From NCBI RefSeq assembly GCF_001311925.1, contig NZ_BBCG01000003.1, positions 1-64,000 of the forward strand: a stretch of 64,000 bases of DNA, in the 5' to 3' direction. This document shows positions 31,693 to 42,762 of this stretch, one piece after another. A program made the position numbers and the translations under genes. The notes beneath the pieces were generated by a model. It did no database searches. It saw only the letters and a list, made by a program, of their open reading frames with translations, and was not told where the DNA came from. How positions within the stretch are numbered: position 1 is the first letter of the stretch; each line of letters opens with the position of its first letter. The DNA comes from Cellulosilyticum ruminicola JCM 14822. GTDB taxonomy: Bacteria; Bacillota; Clostridia; Lachnospirales; Cellulosilyticaceae.

Positions 31693-33492
31693 ATGGCACA
31701 TACACTTCCAAAAAGAAAAGATGTCAAATTAGAAGATACTTGGAGACTTGAGGATATCTACGAAACAGATGATGCTTTTAAAGTTGCCTTCTCTCATGCA
31801 GAATCACAAATAGAGACTTTCAAACAATTCGAAGGTCATCTAATTGAAAATGCCCAGATACTTTATAATTACTTAACAAAACAAGATGATTTTTGGCTTG
31901 AAGTTAACAAACTTTATGTTTATTCACATATGCGTTTACACCAAGATGGAGGCAATGACTTCTATCAAGACCTTTCCAGTCAAGCTGAAATGCTTGCTGT
32001 TAAAGCTTCTACTGCACTTTCTTTTGCAAGCAGTGAACTTGCATCTCTTTCAGAAGAAAGCATTGTAGACTTTATAAAAGCTGTACCTAAACTTAAACTT
32101 TATAAGCGCTATTTAAGTGAGATTTTACGTCAAAAATCACATATCTTAGATGCACAAACAGAATCTCTTTTAGCCCAAGTAGGTGAACTTGCAGGCACAC
32201 CAAGTAATGCTTTTGCTATGCTTAACAATGTTGATCTTAAATTCCCTGTAATTAAAAATGAAAAATATGAAGATGTTCAGCTCACTCATGGTAATTATAT
32301 TAGTTTATTAGAAAATGCTGATCGTAATGTACGTGAAAATGCTTTTACAGCACTTTATAATACTTACGACAGCATGAAAAATACCATTGCCGCTTTATTT
32401 ACAGGTAATGTGAAACAATATGGTTTCTTTAGTACAACACGCCACTATGATTCACCACTTCATGCAGCCTTATCTGATAATAATATTCCAGTAACTGTTT
32501 ATGATAATCTTATTGAAACAGTTAATAAAAATCTAGATATTATGCATGATTATGTAGCACTTCGTAAAGAAGCTTTAGGCTTAGACACCTTGCATATGTA
32601 TGATTTATTCGTCCCTATTGTAAAGGACTTCCATAAACCTATTGCATTTGATGAGGCTTGTAACATCGTCCTTAAAGCACTTGAGCCAATGGGTGAAAAC
32701 TATGTTAAACTCCTTAAAGAAGCTTTTGACAACCGTTGGATCGATAAATATGAAAATGAAGGTAAACGTAGTGGTGCTTACTCTTGGGGAACATATGGGG
32801 CACCTCATCCATATGTTCTTATGAACTTCACAAATAATGTACACAATTTATTTACTTTAGCACATGAAATGGGTCATGCTATGCATAGCTATTTCTCTTC
32901 ACATACACAACCACATATTTATGCAGACTATTGTATCTTCGTTGCAGAAGTTGCTTCTACGGTCAACGAAGCGCTCCTTATGCAATATCTTTTAAAAACA
33001 ACTACAGAACCTGCTTTCAAAAAATATCTTATTAACTACTTTATGGAACAATTCCGTAGTACACTTTATCGCCAAACGATGTTTGCCGAATTTGAAAAAG
33101 AAATGCATATATTAAATAGCCAAGGTGTCACACTTACAACTAAGCTCCTTTGTGATAAATATTATGCACTTGTAAAAAAATATCATGGTGATGCAATAGA
33201 AGTTGATGAAGCTATTGCTTTAGAATGGGCACGTATTCCTCATTTCTATACACCATTCTATGTATATCAATATGCAACAGGTTATTCAGCCGCTATTACA
33301 CTCTCTGAACGTATCCTAAAAGAAGGTAAAAGTGCTGTTGAAGATTATATGAAATTCTTAAGTGGTGGTTCTTCTCAAGATCCAATTGATTTACTTAAAC
33401 TTGCTGGTGTAGATATGAGTAAACCAGAACCAATTGAAACTGCGCTTAAACAATTTGCTTCTCTTATTAACGAATTTAAGCAAATGCAATAA
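31693..33492 (+). CDS. pepF: Oligoendopeptidase F
   Basis: Cytosolic zinc metallopeptidase (M3 family) that trims peptides of roughly 7 to 17 residues. The zinc site LAHEMGHAMHSYF has HEMGH at residues 391-395, and the third ligand lies in the downstream VAEVASTVNEALL. The 599-residue length and the SGGSSQDPIDLLKLAGVDM C-terminal signature are typical of PepF. It has its own promoter and is followed by a strong terminator, so it is a single-gene unit. Confidence 0.95.
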   Translation: MAHTLPKRKDVKLEDTWRLEDIYETDDAFKVAFSHAESQIETFKQFEGHLIENAQILYNYLTKQDDFWLEVNKLYVYSHMRLHQDGGNDFYQDLSSQAEMLAVKASTALSFASSELASLSEESIVDFIKAVPKLKLYKRYLSEILRQKSHILDAQTESLLAQVGELAGTPSNAFAMLNNVDLKFPVIKNEKYEDVQLTHGNYISLLENADRNVRENAFTALYNTYDSMKNTIAALFTGNVKQYGFFSTTRHYDSPLHAALSDNNIPVTVYDNLIETVNKNLDIMHDYVALRKEALGLDTLHMYDLFVPIVKDFHKPIAFDEACNIVLKALEPMGENYVKLLKEAFDNRWIDKYENEGKRSGAYSWGTYGAPHPYVLMNFTNNVHNLFTLAHEMGHAMHSYFSSHTQPHIYADYCIFVAEVASTVNEALLMQYLLKTTTEPAFKKYLINYFMEQFRSTLYRQTMFAEFEKEMHILNSQGVTLTTKLLCDKYYALVKKYHGDAIEVDEAIALEWARIPHFYTPFYVYQYATGYSAAITLSERILKEGKSAVEDYMKFLSGGSSQDPIDLLKLAGVDMSKPEPIETALKQFASLINEFKQMQ

Positions 33493-33522
33493 ACCTTTTT
33501 AATCTGATTTCTTGATAAGTAT

Positions 33523-33571
33523 AAAAATAGCTCTAATACTTAATGTAACATCAAGTATTAGAGCTATTTTT
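33523..33571. terminator. Bidirectional terminator between pepF and the CorA-like gene
   Basis: A perfect 19-base inverted repeat (aaaaatagctctaatactt and its complement) with T-runs on both sides lies between the ends of two convergent genes. Confidence 0.85.
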
Positions 33572-35081
33572 ATACGCCACTTCCATAACGGCATATAATA
33601 AATATACTGAGACAAAAAATAAGGACATATATAATCTTCAATGTGATATTAAGTTTTGTTTTTCGCTTATTCCATGTACATACAACTACTGTAATCAATA
33701 TAGGTAAGAGCACATAGCTATTCATCCATAAGCCTACTCTTTCACTACGCCACCAATGATTAATTTCTTTTTGTAAAATATTCATGCCAAAAAGACTTGT
33801 TACAAAGCTTGGAATAACCAATGCTGCCCCTACAATTGTTAAAAGTTCTACTTTCACAGTAGATTGAGCCTGCTCAACTAAATTTGCATATTCTCTCACT
33901 TCATCTATTTCAAAATTAAGCTGTTCAAGTTCTTCACTAATTTTTAGCTGCTGAGAAAGTTTTTCATATATATGTGCCCCTTGTGCATCTTCTGTCACTT
34001 CTTTAAAATATAGCTGATTAATAAACTGAATATAGATTTCATAAATACTTGAAATGGCTGATGAAATTTCTTCTTTTCCTAAAGTGGATACTTTAGCTAT
34101 TTCATTGGATAAACTTAAAAGTGTTGCTCTTTGCATTAAAACCAATGCCACAAGCTGATCGTATAATCTATTTTCAGGCATTTCCCTGGTCACACATAAT
34201 AAAGCAAAACGGCTAATCCCATAGATTGAATCTTGATTCTTCAGATAATAAGTTGATCCAATGTGCTCTGGAATATCATCTTCTTCATGATAAGTTACTT
34301 TTTTATTGATTGTCATCATCCGCTCTAATTCTTCATAAGAAGCCGTAGCTTCTTGAATATGTTTAAGGACTTCTTGATTTTTATAAAGACATAAACAAAA
34401 CATTTGATTACCTAAAATAGTATCTATTGTCACTTTACTTGACTTTTCATCTTGCACTTTAATAGCAAAATCTTCTCCTAATACGGTCATAATGACCTTA
34501 CTGATTTTAAGGCCATTTTTCAAATAGTTCTCCTTATAACTTTCAACAATATGACGTTTTTCATTAAGATGTAAAATAATTGCATCTGGAAAAAGTTCTT
34601 CTTTTGCTTTAGATAAAGGTAGTATAGGCGGATAAACACCTTTACTAAAACTATTAATAGCCTCTATGGCCTCTACATCTGTATACTTTGTATTACTAAT
34701 CGTAAAAGAAAGTACACCAATCCCTGTTTTATAAATCTTAAGGCTTATTTCTTCAATGTATAGCGTATAAGTGATGCCACCTACTGTAATCATAAAATAA
34801 TTTGTCATAGCTAAATCTTCATACGTATAGTTTCTAACAATAACAGGCCCCTTATGCATGGTGTATAAGGCTGTACGAATAGGTTTATAAAAATAAATAA
34901 ATTCATTATAATCTTTTTCTGTAGCAATTTTTAAATCATGTATTTTCCAACCTGATAATTGATTAAACAACTTATTTTGAATTTGATTATGCTGTACAAA
35001 TAAATTTGTTTCCTTTTTATGATTATAACGCCAGCTAAATGGAAATAAAAATATATGTTCACTTATAAGTTCCTTTTTCAT
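33570..35081 (-). CDS. Divergent CorA-like membrane protein
   Basis: 503 residues. A long N-terminal cytosolic region without a recognised motif leads into a helical stretch (residues about 340-400, Glu/Gln-rich, coiled-coil-like). A membrane helix then ends in PSFVTSLFGMNI, close to the CorA/Mrs2 signature in which GMN is the ion selectivity filter. Two more hydrophobic segments follow, LWMNSYVLLPILITVVVC and IIYVLIFCLSIFIICRY, giving three instead of CorA's two. A Mg or other divalent-ion channel role is an inference from GMN only. The N-terminal half is far from classical CorA. Confidence 0.6.
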   Translation of the reverse strand: MKKELISEHIFLFPFSWRYNHKKETNLFVQHNQIQNKLFNQLSGWKIHDLKIATEKDYNEFIYFYKPIRTALYTMHKGPVIVRNYTYEDLAMTNYFMITVGGITYTLYIEEISLKIYKTGIGVLSFTISNTKYTDVEAIEAINSFSKGVYPPILPLSKAKEELFPDAIILHLNEKRHIVESYKENYLKNGLKISKVIMTVLGEDFAIKVQDEKSSKVTIDTILGNQMFCLCLYKNQEVLKHIQEATASYEELERMMTINKKVTYHEEDDIPEHIGSTYYLKNQDSIYGISRFALLCVTREMPENRLYDQLVALVLMQRATLLSLSNEIAKVSTLGKEEISSAISSIYEIYIQFINQLYFKEVTEDAQGAHIYEKLSQQLKISEELEQLNFEIDEVREYANLVEQAQSTVKVELLTIVGAALVIPSFVTSLFGMNILQKEINHWWRSERVGLWMNSYVLLPILITVVVCTWNKRKTKLNITLKIIYVLIFCLSIFIICRYGSGV

Positions 35082-35102
35082 CGACTACACCATACTATCA
35101 AA

Positions 35103-35137
35103 TAAAAGGATGTTCTTCTGTAAAAACATCCTTTTAT
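35103..35137 (-). terminator. Terminator after the Asn-rich gene
   Basis: TAAAAGGATGT and ACATCCTTTTA pair around an 11-base loop, between the Asn-rich gene and the CorA-like gene. Confidence 0.7.
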
Positions 35138-35172
35138 AAACTAATTTATTTAAATTATTATACTTCAAATAT

Positions 35173-35424
35173 CTATTTTGTATAGTTGTTATTATTAGCA
35201 TTGCTATAATTATTTTTATTGTTAGCGTTGCTATAGTTGTTATTGTTATTAGCATTATTATAGTTGTTATAATTGCTAGCATTGTTGTAGTTGTTATTGT
35301 TATTAGCATTATTATAGTTATTATAATTGTTAGAATTGCTATAGTTATGTTCATTTAATGAATTACTATAATTGTTTTTACTACCGCAGTTATTATAATT
35401 GTTGTTATTGTTATTTTGAGCCAT
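35173..35424 (-). CDS. Asn/Tyr-rich low-complexity small protein
   Basis: An 83-residue protein made almost entirely of Asn with regularly spaced Tyr, plus Ser and Ala, in a loose repeat such as NNYNNANNNNNY and NYSNANN. There is one Cys near the start (YNNCGSKNN). The ATG at 35424 is chosen because AAGGAGGG lies 7 bases upstream; the longer frame has no such site. No signal peptide or membrane segment is seen. The composition is prion-like and repeats at the DNA level too. It sits between a terminator and the WalJ-like gene. The function is unknown; a spore or surface role is possible but unsupported. Confidence 0.7.
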   Translation of the reverse strand: MAQNNNNNNYNNCGSKNNYSNSLNEHNYSNSNNYNNYNNANNNNNYNNASNYNNYNNANNNNNYSNANNKNNYSNANNNNYTK

Positions 35425-35555
35425 TTTAAAGCCCTCCTTAATAATAATTTTGCTTAAATGAATCTTCATTTAACACAATACTTATTATCTACGTTACGGC
35501 TTATTTTATTCTTAAATTTAAGTTATAAAAAAATTTTTAGCGTTTTAACTCCTAG

Positions 35556-36356
35556 TTAAAAACCATACACTTCTGAAACTTTATCGCGCTTTGCAACAGT
35601 TACAACAATATCACGGCCAATTTGAATATTATTCTCTTCTAATGCTGTCTTAGCTGTTAAATAAGCTAAATCAGGTACATTATTATCTTTACTTAAGTGA
35701 CCAAGAACAGCCCATTCTAGACCGTCATGATAAATTGCTACCAGCGTTTTGGCTGCATCTTCATTATTTAAGTGTCCCTTACTTCCTAAAATACGTTTTT
35801 TTAGTGGAAATGGATAACTGCCTGCTTCTAACATACGAATATCATGGTTAAATTCTAGTAAAATTCCATTAGAACCTTTTAAATGATTGGCAATTTCTTC
35901 ATCAATCATACCAATATCTGTCGCTAATGTAATCTTCTTATCTTTATATTCAAAAATGTAACCTACCGGATCTACTGAATCATGATGGATACTATAAGGT
36001 AGGATGCGTAATTCACCATGTTGCATATATACATTCTTCTCCAATATACGTATATTCTCTTCTTTTACAGTGCCTAACATATTATCTGCTAACATTTTAT
36101 CCCAAGCTTTTTGTGTGGCATAAATAGGTGTATTATATTTTCTACTAAAGATTCCAACACCTTTAATATGATCTGAATGTTCATGTGTAATTAAAATACC
36201 GTTAATCGTCTCAGGATTTACCCCTATTTCTCCAAGCCCTGCAATAGCCTTCTTACCACTAATCCCTACATCTATTAAAAACTGCTGATCTCCAGCACCT
36301 AAATACGCACAGTTTCCACTACTACCACTTGCAATAGCACATAATTTAAATTCCAT
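35556..36356 (-). CDS. MBL-fold metallo-hydrolase, YycJ/WalJ type
   Basis: A 266-residue metallo-beta-lactamase-fold enzyme. It begins with CAIASGSSGNCAYL and has DVGISGKKA, the metal-binding HEHSDHIKG and later GSKGHLNNEDAAK, as in YycJ/WalJ. Those proteins are encoded with the WalRK two-component system in Bacilli and are linked to cell-wall control and exonuclease-like activity. No walR or walK gene is here, so it stands alone. It is transcribed between two hairpins. Confidence 0.88.
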   Translation of the reverse strand: MEFKLCAIASGSSGNCAYLGAGDQQFLIDVGISGKKAIAGLGEIGVNPETINGILITHEHSDHIKGVGIFSRKYNTPIYATQKAWDKMLADNMLGTVKEENIRILEKNVYMQHGELRILPYSIHHDSVDPVGYIFEYKDKKITLATDIGMIDEEIANHLKGSNGILLEFNHDIRMLEAGSYPFPLKKRILGSKGHLNNEDAAKTLVAIYHDGLEWAVLGHLSKDNNVPDLAYLTAKTALEENNIQIGRDIVVTVAKRDKVSEVYGF

Positions 36357-36433
36357 CTTTCGTCTCCTTCTATCGTTTCTAGCTTCTATTACTATATCAC
36401 ACTTTGTCTTAAAATGTATGAAGTTTTTAGTAC

Positions 36434-36478
36434 CACAAAATGAGCTGTCAATTATTTCCTATGACAACTCATTTTGTG
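36434..36478 (-). terminator. Terminator of spoVR
   Basis: CACAAAATGAGcTGTCA and its near-complement form a long hairpin right after the restored spoVR stop at 36481-36483. The position supports the longer, frameshift-corrected spoVR. Confidence 0.75.
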
Positions 36479-36480
36479 CT

Positions 36481-37760
36481 TTATACATTTTCTATGCTTA
36501 CTTTTTTATTTGTATTACAAATAATCTTCCTTGGAATTTGAGAAAGCTCTGTTAATAAAATAACTTTCTCCCCCCAAAGGGTTTGAATATACTTCAGTGT
36601 TTCTGCAGCATAAGATAAACTAAGTTCACGCCATCACCTACATGCTCTAAAACCAAAGTATTTTCATGCCTTAAAACTTCTTTTACACGAATGGTTGGAA
36701 TACTTCCCATACCCACACTATTGGCAAGAGTATTACGAATATTCTTCCACCCTTCTTCATTAGATACCTCCGAAACCACATAATAGCGCTCTTCTTCTTC
36801 ACGCTCACATAAGTGACTCTCTTCACAAAGCTCATAAGTTAAATGGCTTCTAATAAAAGAGGCATCTCGCTCAGCCGTTCTAATTTGTGCAAGCTTTTTA
36901 AAGTCTCCATCATACTTATGATATAAGTCTTGCCAAATTTTAAAACCAATATAATAAGGATTCAGATTGCCTGGAACTTGACAAATAACACCATTATGCA
37001 CCTTATAAAATTCGAGTTCTAAACCTTGTGGTACACCTAAGCGTTTAAAAATTTGATAATGCCAGAAAGTCGCCCATCCTTCATTCATAATCTTGGTTTC
37101 TATTTGAGGTAAGAAATAACGACTTTCTTCCATAACAATGCTCATAACATCCTGCTGCCAGTCTTCTAGATTGCCATAGTACTTAATGAACTCTAAAAGA
37201 TTTTCATATGGGAACTCTGTTTTTTCAGGTTTTGTATAACGCATTGGTTCAAATTCACCACAATGATATTTAATAGAATGGGCTGCATCTAATATTTTTT
37301 CAACGGCTTCATACCCAATGCTAGGATCTTGAATATAGTCCCTAATGCGGTCTGCATGGGTTTTAAAACGTTCTACTGTTACTTTAGCATTAGTATAAGT
37401 CGTAAACATACGATTATTCTTAAAGAAATCATTATGTCCATATACATGAGCAATTGTTAAAACTTGTAGTGCTAATGTGTTGTCTTTCATCAAATAGGCA
37501 ATGCAAGGATTAGAATTAATAACCATTTCATAAGGTAAACCTGTTAAATTATATTTATAAGCTGTCTTTAACCGATCATAGGTTTTACCATAACTCCAGT
37601 GTGAATAATGAGAAGGCATACCCACATAAGCCTCATAACACAGCATATCTTCAAAGCTTATAATTTCAAATTCTTGTGGATAATAATCAAGACCTATTTC
37701 CTGCGCAATTTCTTCAATTTGCGTATTATATCTCTCTAAATCTTTAAGCGTGTAGTCCAT
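36481..37760 (-). CDS. spoVR: SpoVR family protein (frameshifted near the C-terminus)
   Basis: Conserved sporulation-associated protein; SpoVR is needed for normal spore cortex in Bacillus, but its biochemical role is unknown. FEIISFEDMLCYEAYVGMPSHYSHW, VYGHNDFFKNN and NEGWATFWHYQ are typical family blocks. The open frame ends at 36594 in an untypical QKH. Restoring one C at 36630-36632 yields DGRELSLSYAAETLKYIQ, then TLWGEKV and an end at 36481, as expected for SpoVR. The ATG at 37760 follows GAGGAGGAGG and overlaps the end of yhbH by 17 bases. It is the third gene of the prkA-yhbH-spoVR operon. Confidence 0.92.
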
Positions 37761-38958
37761 CTGCCTCCTCCTCTGCAACAGCCTTTTTGCCGCTTTCTAC
37801 AGCAAGCATTTGTTTAAATGCCGTCCATACATCTTCTTTCTTTGTAATCTTAACCGCTGTAAAGTTAGGCTTATTTACATCTTCTAGGTAACGACTCATA
37901 ATGGTACTTGTATAGCTACTCGTTTTGATTTCGCCATACCCAAATAAGTTACAAGTCTCGCATAACTTATTCGCAAGCTCTACAGCTTTATCATTATCTT
38001 CGCCCCAGTTATCACCATCACTACAATGGAAGGTATAGATGTTCCAATTAGCTGGATTATAACGTTCTGCAATAAGCTCTAATGCTTTTTCATAGCCACT
38101 GCTAATATACGTACCACCACTTTCGCCTCGGTGGAAAAAGTCATTTTCATTCACTTCTTTTGCTACTGTCGTATGGGCTACAAAGGCTATTTCTACATTC
38201 ATATATTTGATAGTTAAGAATTGATAGAGCAAGAAATAAAAGCTACGTGCTAAGTATTTTTTTGTTTGTCCCATGGAACCTGAAGTATCCATAATACAGA
38301 TAACAACCGCATTAGAATCGCGTTTCATCTTAGGCTTTTTATAAAAATACTTTAAGTCTGATTCATGGAATGGAATACGTTCATTTTCATCAAACTCAAT
38401 ACCTGCCTCTTTCATAGCACGTTTACATCTTTTTTCACGTTTGATTTTCTCAATCATACTATGTTTTTTAGAAAGGCGATATCTTGCACCTTTATCCCTG
38501 ACTCCACATCTTTTAGAACCATATTGTGTTTCAATTTCATTAAATTGTTTATGCTCTAAGTAAGGCAAACTTAAATCTTCGAATAACATTGAAATAGCTT
38601 CTTCAATTGTTACTTCTGTTTCGTAGATATCTTCGCCTTCGTCATTACCTGCACTATCTTCGCCTTGCCCATTGCCTTCCTGATAATCCCCTTTAGGGAT
38701 TTTCTTGCCTTTTGCTTCTTGCCCATTGCCGGACACAACCCCTTTTTGGTTGCGCCCATATTTAAAGTAATATTCCTTTAACCCTTTAATAGGAATTTTA
38801 ATCTTTTTATTTTTGCTTTTACCAATAATACTTTCTTCAGAAATAATACTGCCTATATTCTCTTTAATACTTTTTTCGACTAGTTCCCTATGTCTCCTAC
38901 GGTCTTCCACACTACGATCTCTGCTATGGGGTTGAAACTCTTTAAAAATTGCTGTCAT
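37744..38958 (-). CDS. yhbH: YhbH/YeaH family protein (DUF444)
   Basis: Sporulation/stress protein usually encoded with prkA and spoVR. The C-terminal von Willebrand A-like domain carries a MIDAS-type motif CIMDTSGSMG. The N-terminal half is basic and has a Gly/Asn/Gln-rich low-complexity linker (about residues 75-105). The length of 404 residues is typical. It follows prkA by 9 bases and its stop overlaps spoVR, so the three genes are translated together. A partner role to the PrkA ATPase is inferred from this constant linkage. Confidence 0.93.
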   Translation of the reverse strand: MTAIFKEFQPHSRDRSVEDRRRHRELVEKSIKENIGSIISEESIIGKSKNKKIKIPIKGLKEYYFKYGRNQKGVVSGNGQEAKGKKIPKGDYQEGNGQGEDSAGNDEGEDIYETEVTIEEAISMLFEDLSLPYLEHKQFNEIETQYGSKRCGVRDKGARYRLSKKHSMIEKIKREKRCKRAMKEAGIEFDENERIPFHESDLKYFYKKPKMKRDSNAVVICIMDTSGSMGQTKKYLARSFYFLLYQFLTIKYMNVEIAFVAHTTVAKEVNENDFFHRGESGGTYISSGYEKALELIAERYNPANWNIYTFHCSDGDNWGEDNDKAVELANKLCETCNLFGYGEIKTSSYTSTIMSRYLEDVNKPNFTAVKITKKEDVWTAFKQMLAVESGKKAVAEEEADGLHA

Positions 38959-38967
38959 ATACTTCTC

Positions 38968-40890
38968 CTAGTCTTTCCATAAATTGTTTGCAGCATATTT
39001 TAGAATAACGTTACAGCAGTGATCACAATAACCGTTTAGTTTCATTTCTTCAACCATAGCATCGTATTTAACATTTTGTTCCTTATCTCTTACCTTACTT
39101 TGTGTAATGATTCTTGAAAGTTCTCTTACAGAAGCTGTAAGTTTCTTTTCAATAGCTTCACGAAGTGGTTCGTAAGCTGTGTAATCTACTTTGCCACCAT
39201 TACGAATAATAGAGAACATATAAGCTGTGACATCTTGTCTAAATCCTTTTGCACCTGCTTGCGTAATACCAAGTTGTTCTTCAATAGAACGCATAAATTC
39301 TTCATCAGGATTAAGTTCTTCCCCTGTATTTGGATCTTTAAGTTTTGTTTTATTTGCAAAAGCTTCAGCATGATCAAGATAATTGTTGAATAAGTCTTCA
39401 GCTTGTTCACGATAACCATGAATAAACGCTTTGGTAACTTCTTTTTCAAGAATCTTATGATATTCCTTCTTAATGGTGTCTTGTAAAAAGCCAAGATATT
39501 TCTTCTTAAGCTCATCAGTTGTTGTCATTTCTTTAACTTCTCTTGAAAGCACATCAATAAGACCAATTGGATTAATACAATTACAATCTGATTCTGCTAA
39601 TGCTGTATCAATTGCTTTTGTAATAAACCTTGTTGAAATACCTGTCATACCTTCGCGTTCTGCTTCATCACGAAGTTCTAAAATATCAATACGTTTTGTC
39701 GTGCCTTTTTCAATGATTTCTTCACCATTATAAATCTTAAGTTTTGTAAGTGGGTCTACTTTAGCAGATGGTGATAGTCTCGTTAAAATTGCAAACATAG
39801 CTGCTATTTCTAGGGTATGTGGTGCAATATGAGACTTAAAATTAGAATTACGAAGCATCTTTTCATAAATTTTGATTTCTTCACTAAGCTCTAAACAATA
39901 AGGCACTTCAATCTTAACAATACGATCAAGAATTGCTTCATTGGTGTGATCTGATTTAAATTTATTCCACTCAGCTTCATTAGAATGTGCTAAAATGACA
40001 CCATCAAAGTAAATCATGGCATTTTTACCAGGTGAAGGAATACTCTTTTCTTGAGTTGCTGTAATCATAGTATGTAAGTATTCAACGTCGTTTTTAAATA
40101 CTTCAATAAACTCTACAATACCACGATTACCTGCATTAAATGCACCATTTAAAGAAAGCACCCTTGGATCGTCTTCTGAGTATAAATCCATTTTAGAAAT
40201 ATCAATTGAACCTATAAGAACCGACGTATCTTGGTTATTTGGATCTACTGGTGGTACAACACCTATTCCTTTACGAGAACGTACAGAGAAATCTGTTTGA
40301 ACCACTGGGAAATCTTCATATTTACCATTAAATTCATGAATTAAGCGATATTTACATGCTGGACATAAGTCACCTTCAATTTTAATGTTTAATAATTCTT
40401 CTATTTGTGGGCGTAGATGTTTAGGAATAAGATGTAATGGTTCTTCTCGCATTGGGCAACCCTCTAGGGCATAAATAGGGTCACTTGTTTCGAGCAAATG
40501 TTTAATCGCCTCTATAAGAGAAGATTTACCTGCCCCAACAGGACCTACTAAATAAAGTACTTGCCTTGATTCTTCACCTTTCATTGCCGCTGAACAAAAA
40601 TATCTTACGATTTTCATAATCGTTTGATCGATCCCATAAAAGTCATCCTTAAAGAAATGATAGCGTTTAATAAGTTCCTTACCATAGATTCTCATTAAAC
40701 GTGCATCTTCCTCTGTTTTAATATAGTCTACACCAGGCTCTGTTAGTAATCTATAAAGTCGTTGATGTGCCAATTCATAACTGCTTGCATCTTCTTTTAA
40801 ACTATCTAAATACTCAATAAATGTTCCTTTAAACTTGTTACGTTTCCTTGCCTGCCTATCCGCCATAATAAGTTCAGAAAAATCCACCAT
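38968..40890 (-). CDS. prkA: PrkA serine protein kinase/AAA ATPase
   Basis: The 640-residue protein has an N-terminal AAA domain with Walker A VGPVGAGKSSL near residue 113, and a C-terminal PrkA kinase-like domain. In Bacillus it is a forespore/mother-cell protein supporting sporulation, described both as a kinase and as a Lon-like ATPase. The zinc-finger-like CPACKYR with CP upstream is seen in the AAA part. It is the first gene of the operon; AAAGGAG lies upstream of the ATG. Confidence 0.95.
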   Translation of the reverse strand: MVDFSELIMADRQARKRNKFKGTFIEYLDSLKEDASSYELAHQRLYRLLTEPGVDYIKTEEDARLMRIYGKELIKRYHFFKDDFYGIDQTIMKIVRYFCSAAMKGEESRQVLYLVGPVGAGKSSLIEAIKHLLETSDPIYALEGCPMREEPLHLIPKHLRPQIEELLNIKIEGDLCPACKYRLIHEFNGKYEDFPVVQTDFSVRSRKGIGVVPPVDPNNQDTSVLIGSIDISKMDLYSEDDPRVLSLNGAFNAGNRGIVEFIEVFKNDVEYLHTMITATQEKSIPSPGKNAMIYFDGVILAHSNEAEWNKFKSDHTNEAILDRIVKIEVPYCLELSEEIKIYEKMLRNSNFKSHIAPHTLEIAAMFAILTRLSPSAKVDPLTKLKIYNGEEIIEKGTTKRIDILELRDEAEREGMTGISTRFITKAIDTALAESDCNCINPIGLIDVLSREVKEMTTTDELKKKYLGFLQDTIKKEYHKILEKEVTKAFIHGYREQAEDLFNNYLDHAEAFANKTKLKDPNTGEELNPDEEFMRSIEEQLGITQAGAKGFRQDVTAYMFSIIRNGGKVDYTAYEPLREAIEKKLTASVRELSRIITQSKVRDKEQNVKYDAMVEEMKLNGYCDHCCNVILKYAANNLWKD

Positions 40891-40979
40891 ATATTTTCAC
40901 TCCTTTACTTAGGAATTGCTCTCTTTAAAATATATGGTGGACTCCATTAATACATTCTTATTTCTTGTTTTTTCTTTAA

Positions 40980-42736
<1,757 letters not shown>

Positions 42737-42762
42737 ATTCCCTCTCCTTATCTATCTAATAC

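Noticed and set aside
35085-35354. A second minus-strand reading frame (Ile/Thr-rich) overlapping the Asn-rich gene
   Set aside because: It is the shifted reading of AAT/AAC-rich codons and has no ribosome binding site of its own.
35173-35400. Regular repeats suggesting a CRISPR array or minisatellite
   Set aside because: The repeat follows codons of an Asn-rich protein with its own ribosome binding site. There are no unique spacers or conserved direct repeats of CRISPR length.
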